This document shows positions 6,394-9,003 of a stretch of 9,003 nucleotides of DNA, piece after piece (the stretch's first letter is position 1; every line of letters starts with the position of its first letter). A model generated the notes under the pieces. It did no database searches and had not been told where the DNA came from. It saw only the letters and a list, made by a program, of their open reading frames with translations. The DNA is from Thermomonas sp. (lineage in GTDB: Bacteria > Pseudomonadota > Gammaproteobacteria > Xanthomonadales > Xanthomonadaceae), in assembly GCA_024711415.1 (NCBI GenBank), contig JANJSW010000171.1, positions 1-9,003 of the forward strand. Direction: 5' to 3'. The position numbers and the translations under genes were made by a program.

Positions 6394-7404
6394 TTACTTG
6401 ACGTTCTGGGTCCAGTAGGTATCGATCTGCTGGACCAGCGAATCGGGGAGCGGGACGTAGCCGAGCGAAGCGGCGGAGCCATCGCCGTTGGCATAGACCC
6501 AGCGGAAGAAGTCCAGCGCGGCCTTGGTGCCCGGCTTGCTGTTCTTGTGCACCAGCATGAAGTTGGTGGCGGTGATCGGCCACGCGTTCTGGCCGGGGGC
6601 GTTGGTGACGATCAGGAAGAAGTCCTTGGTCGACTTCCAGTCGGCGCTGGCGGCGGCCTCGGCGAAGCTGTCGTCGCTCGGGTTGACGTAGTTGCCGGCG
6701 GCGTTCTTCAGGCGCGAATAGGCGACCTTGTTCTGGATCGCGTAGGCCAGCTCGACATAGCCGATGCTGCCGCGGATCTGCTTGACGTAGGCGGACACGC
6801 CTTCGTTGCCCTTGCCGCCGATGCCGACCGGCCACTTCACTGCGGTGCCTTCGCCGACCTCGGTCTTCCACGACGGGCTGACCTTGGAAAGGTAGTTGGT
6901 GAAGTTGAAGGTGGTGCCGGAACCGTCGGAGCGGTGCACCACGGTGATCTTCTGCGCCGGCAGGTTCAGGCCGCGGTTGCTGGCGGCGATGCGCGGGTCG
7001 TTCCACATCTTGATCTTGCCCAGGAAGATGTCGGCCAGCACGTCCGGGTCCAGCTTCATGGCGCCGGCGGCGACGCCGGGCAGGTTGAACGCCGGCACGA
7101 TGCCGCCGATCACCGACGGGAACTGCGCCAGGCCCGAGCGTGCCAGCTCGGCCGGCGGCAGCGGCTTGTCGGAGGAGCCGAAATCAACGGTGCCGGCCTT
7201 GATCTGGGCGATGCCGCCGCCGGAACCGATCGACTGGTAGTTCACTTCCTTGCCGGTGGCGGCCTTGTAGTCGGACGACCACTTGGACATCGCCGGATAG
7301 ACGAAGGAAGCGCCGGCGCCGGTGACGTCGGAAGCGAAGGCGCTGGCGGCGAAGCTGGTCGCCAGCGCGAGCGCGGCAATGCGGAACTTGAAGGACTTGG
7401 ACAC
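6394..7404 (-). CDS. pstS: PstS, phosphate-binding protein, predicted soluble periplasmic (second copy)
   Basis: A 336-residue phosphate-binding protein. The signal peptide (1-24) ends ASAFA before SDVTGAG with no lipobox cysteine, so it is predicted to be soluble in the periplasm. Phosphate-site and fold motifs are intact: TGAGASFVYPAMSKW (28-42), QSIGSGGGIAQI (57-68), VDFGSSDKPL (73-82), RSDGSGTTFNFTNYL (158-172), GGKGNEGV (196-203), GYVELAYAIQ (215-224) and GYVPLP (315-320). The start codon is GTG (7404-7402) with CAGGAG (7411-7416) 6 nt upstream. It has its own promoter with a four-unit PHO-box array and its own terminator, so it is a single-gene unit that could be expressed at a level independent of the transporter. 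In Xanthomonads such a copy is sometimes named phoX, but the fold is that of PstS, not the PhoX alkaline phosphatase. Confidence 0.96.
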   Translation of the reverse strand: MSKSFKFRIAALALATSFAASAFASDVTGAGASFVYPAMSKWSSDYKAATGKEVNYQSIGSGGGIAQIKAGTVDFGSSDKPLPPAELARSGLAQFPSVIGGIVPAFNLPGVAAGAMKLDPDVLADIFLGKIKMWNDPRIAASNRGLNLPAQKITVVHRSDGSGTTFNFTNYLSKVSPSWKTEVGEGTAVKWPVGIGGKGNEGVSAYVKQIRGSIGYVELAYAIQNKVAYSRLKNAAGNYVNPSDDSFAEAAASADWKSTKDFFLIVTNAPGQNAWPITATNFMLVHKNSKPGTKAALDFFRWVYANGDGSAASLGYVPLPDSLVQQIDTYWTQNVK

Positions 7405-7455
7405 GAAGAACTCCTGGTGAGCGGATGCGACGGGGCGATACCCGGTTCGTGGCGC

Positions 7456-7461
7456 ATTCCA
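7456..7461 (-). promoter_or_regulatory. -10-like element of the second pstS promoter
   Basis: TGGAAT on the minus strand (4 of 6 matches to TATAAT) sits exactly 10 nt downstream of the nearest PHO heptamer, the same geometry as at pstS1. The predicted transcript start is near 7449, about 45 nt before the GTG. Confidence 0.5.
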
Positions 7462-7471
7462 TCGCGCTTGC

Positions 7472-7511
7472 GTGACGCCAGTGGGTCAGTTCCATGACGG
7501 TCGCGTGACGT
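7472..7511 (-). promoter_or_regulatory. Four-unit PHO-box array upstream of the second pstS
   Basis: Four heptamers follow each other at exact 11-bp steps. On the plus strand they read GTGACGC (7472), GGGTCAG (7483), ATGACGG (7494) and GTGACGT (7505), to be compared with RTGACAG, the complement of CTGTCAY. Three retain TGAC; the second is degenerate. Orientation is toward pstS. This is equivalent to two adjacent PHO boxes and suggests two PhoB dimers and strong induction. Confidence 0.65.
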
Positions 7512-7512
7512 C

Positions 7513-7529
7513 GGCGCGGCGGCCGCGCC
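7513..7529. other. GC-rich hairpin between the divergent promoters
   Basis: GGCGCGG (7513-7519) and CCGCGCC (7523-7529) form a 7-bp stem with a 3-nt loop, containing a NotI-type GCGGCCGC. It lies between the pstS PHO array and the porin promoter. In DNA of this base composition such a palindrome may be chance. Confidence 0.3.
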
Positions 7530-7567
7530 GCCATGCGATTGCGGGCCGCGTGAAGAAAAGCGCGCAA

Positions 7568-7601
7568 GGGAAATAAAACTGCAATCGATTGCGGGTCAAA
7601 T
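7568..7601 (+). promoter_or_regulatory. Candidate PHO-type promoter of the phosphate porin gene
   Basis: GGGAAAT-AAAA-CTGCAAT (7568-7585) fits about 12 of 18 PHO-box positions, helped by a perfect A-rich spacer and a 5-of-7 proximal heptamer; the distal heptamer is poor. Exactly 10 nt further is TCAAAT (7596-7601), a 4-of-6 match to a -10, repeating the geometry of both pstS promoters. Predicted start near 7608. The match is weak on its own; the shared spacing is the main support. Confidence 0.42.
7581..7592. repeat. Perfect 12-bp palindrome in the porin promoter
   Basis: GCAATCGATTGC is a perfect palindrome placed between the candidate PHO heptamer and the -10 of the porin gene. It could be an operator for a dimeric regulator. 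Its right half is part of CGATTGCGGG (7586-7595), which also occurs at 7536-7545, exactly 50 bp upstream. Confidence 0.45.
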
Positions 7602-7677
7602 GCGTGCTGCAGGTGACGCGAGGCGGAGACCCGCGCGCTGCCCACCAGACAGCTTTCCATCACAACGGAGTTCCCAC

Positions 7678-8991
7678 ATGCGTCCCACCCGTCTGGCCGT
7701 CGCGATCGCCCTGATCGCCGGCACCGTCACCTTCAACGCCGCCGCGCAGAGCGCGCCGAGCGCCCAGGACATCGCCGAGCTGAAGGCGCAGATCGCCGCC
7801 CTGCAGGCCCAGATCCAGAGCCTGGAAGAGCGCAACGATGCGCAGTCGGAAGTCAACGTCGACACCGCCACCCAGCTCGACAACCTCGTCAACAACAGCG
7901 TGAAGGTGGAGACCAAGGGTGGCCTGAAGGTGACCTCGGCCGACAAGAAGTTCGAGGCGTCGCTGGGCGGCCGCATCCACTTCGACGCCTACAGCTTCGA
8001 CAAGGACGTGGCGTCCACCACCGACACCACCGAGTTCCGCCGCGCCCGCCTGACCCTGTCCGGCAAGGCCTACGGCTGGGAATACAAGATGGAGCAGGAC
8101 TTCGGCGCCGGCACCAACCTGGACGGCATCCGCGACATGTACATCGCCCGCAACATGATGGGCGGCAAGCTCACCATCGGCCACTTCAAGCCGTACCGCT
8201 CGATGGAAGAGCTGACCAGCTCCAACGAGATCCTGATGATGGAGCGTCCCAGCACCTCCGCCACCGGCATCTACAGCGGCCGCCAGTTCCAGCAGGGCCT
8301 GGGCTACCTGCGCGGCGGCGACAGCTACACCTTCGGCGTCAGCGCCTTCAACATGCGCAGCGCGCCGACCGCCCGCACCGAGGGCGTGGGCTTCTCCGCG
8401 CGCGGCACCTGGGCGCCGATCGACACCGGCACCACCACCCTGCACCTGGGCGGTTCGTACAGCCACGAGAACCTGAACAAGGGCACCCCGAACCTGTCGG
8501 CGGTCTCGCACTACGCCGGTCGCCGCGGCCCGTCGCAGACCATGGTCACCACCACCGCCGCCGCCGGCAGCAACGATTCGCAGATCGACACCTTCGGCCT
8601 GGAAGCCGCGTTCCGCAACGGCCCGCTGTTCCTGCAGTCGGAATACGCGCGCGCCAGCTACGGCCAGGCCAACGGCACTTCGCAGGACGTCGACGCGTAC
8701 TACGTGCAGGGCAGCTTCATGCTCAACGGCGGCCTGAAGGCTTACAAGGGCGCCACCGGCGTGTTCGGTTCGCCCAAGGTCGGCGATGCCGGCCTGTGGG
8801 AACTCACCGCGCGCTACGACGTGATGGAGAACAAGGACGTCAGCAACCTGAAGACCACGTCCGCGCTGATCGGCCTGAACTACTACGTCAACCCGAACAT
8901 GCGGGTGATGCTGAACTACACCAAGGGCAAGAACGACAAGACCGGCGACGAGCCGGGCCAGATCGCGCTGCGCACGCAGTTCGCGTTCTGA
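7678..8991 (+). CDS. OprO/OprP-family phosphate-selective outer-membrane porin
   Basis: A 437-residue outer-membrane beta-barrel, probably a trimer, that lets phosphate or polyphosphate enter the periplasm. The signal peptide (1-23) ends N-A-A-A before Gln. A short coiled coil follows (about 30-55, IAELKAQIAALQAQIQSLEE), a feature of many porins of this family that may trimerise or contact peptidoglycan. Family blocks include LGGRIHFDAYSF (96-107), EFRRARLTLSGKAYGWEYKM (119-138) and GHFKPYRSMEELTSSNEILM (168-187), the last a hallmark of OprO/P. The chain ends in aromatic Phe (LRTQFAF), the outer-membrane assembly signal. The ATG at 7678 is preceded by CGGAG (7666-7670) 7 nt upstream; an in-frame ATG at 7600 would precede the signal peptide and is rejected. 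It is divergent from pstS, supporting a phosphate role. Phosphate versus polyphosphate preference cannot be read from sequence. Confidence 0.93.
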   Translation: MRPTRLAVAIALIAGTVTFNAAAQSAPSAQDIAELKAQIAALQAQIQSLEERNDAQSEVNVDTATQLDNLVNNSVKVETKGGLKVTSADKKFEASLGGRIHFDAYSFDKDVASTTDTTEFRRARLTLSGKAYGWEYKMEQDFGAGTNLDGIRDMYIARNMMGGKLTIGHFKPYRSMEELTSSNEILMMERPSTSATGIYSGRQFQQGLGYLRGGDSYTFGVSAFNMRSAPTARTEGVGFSARGTWAPIDTGTTTLHLGGSYSHENLNKGTPNLSAVSHYAGRRGPSQTMVTTTAAAGSNDSQIDTFGLEAAFRNGPLFLQSEYARASYGQANGTSQDVDAYYVQGSFMLNGGLKAYKGATGVFGSPKVGDAGLWELTARYDVMENKDVSNLKTTSALIGLNYYVNPNMRVMLNYTKGKNDKTGDEPGQIALRTQFAF

Positions 8992-9003
8992 TCCTAGCTT
9001 CCG

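Noticed and set aside
7600..7677. Longer N-terminus for the porin starting at 7600
   Set aside because: It would put 26 Arg/Pro-rich residues ahead of a good signal peptide, and the ATG at 7678 has its own ribosome binding site. The predicted transcript start also lies after 7600.
1..9003. tRNA, rRNA, CRISPR arrays, insertion sequences, phage or defence genes
   Set aside because: Nothing of these kinds was seen on either strand; apart from the 273-bp divergent region 7405-7677 the window is tightly packed with genes.

Overview
GC-rich Gram-negative DNA. Gene order and protein sequence suggest the Xanthomonadaceae/Lysobacteraceae (Lysobacter, Luteimonas or Xanthomonas-like); this is an inference from synteny and an intergenic repeat style, not a marker-gene assignment. 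Two modules are visible: a complete inducible phosphate-uptake locus and, directly downstream on the same strand, the start of a copper-type metallophore RiPP (bufferin/HvfA-like) operon.

Reading rightwards: positions 1-1559 (minus strand) hold a RiPP operon in the order precursor, DUF692/MNIO maturase, DUF2063 partner protein (cut by the left edge). Positions 1655-6233 (minus) hold pstS1-pstC-pstA-pstB-phoU, with pstC/pstA overlapping by 4 bp and pstA/pstB by 8 bp. Positions 6394-7404 (minus) hold a second, separately terminated pstS. Positions 7678-8991 (plus) hold a divergent OprO/OprP-type phosphate-selective porin.

The phosphate genes form one route. The porin admits phosphate across the outer membrane, one of two PstS proteins (one predicted lipoprotein, one predicted soluble) captures it in the periplasm, PstC/PstA/PstB import it using ATP, and PhoU links transporter state to PhoR/PhoB signalling (phoB/phoR are not in the window). 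Three promoter regions carry PHO-box-like heptamers at 11-bp period, each followed after 10 nt by a -10-like hexamer: a strong case upstream of pstS1, a four-unit array upstream of pstS2, and a weaker one upstream of the porin.

The most interesting item is the RiPP precursor. It has a signal peptide, two canonical EF-hand calcium loops in the middle, and EGKCG cysteine motifs on both sides (two before, three after, plus one EGSCG variant). EGKCG is the motif that MNIO enzymes modify in bufferin/HvfA copper-binding peptides, so this looks like a modified-cysteine metallophore built around a calcium-binding core. The precursor and its maturase share one reading frame and are separated only by a stop codon and one sense codon.
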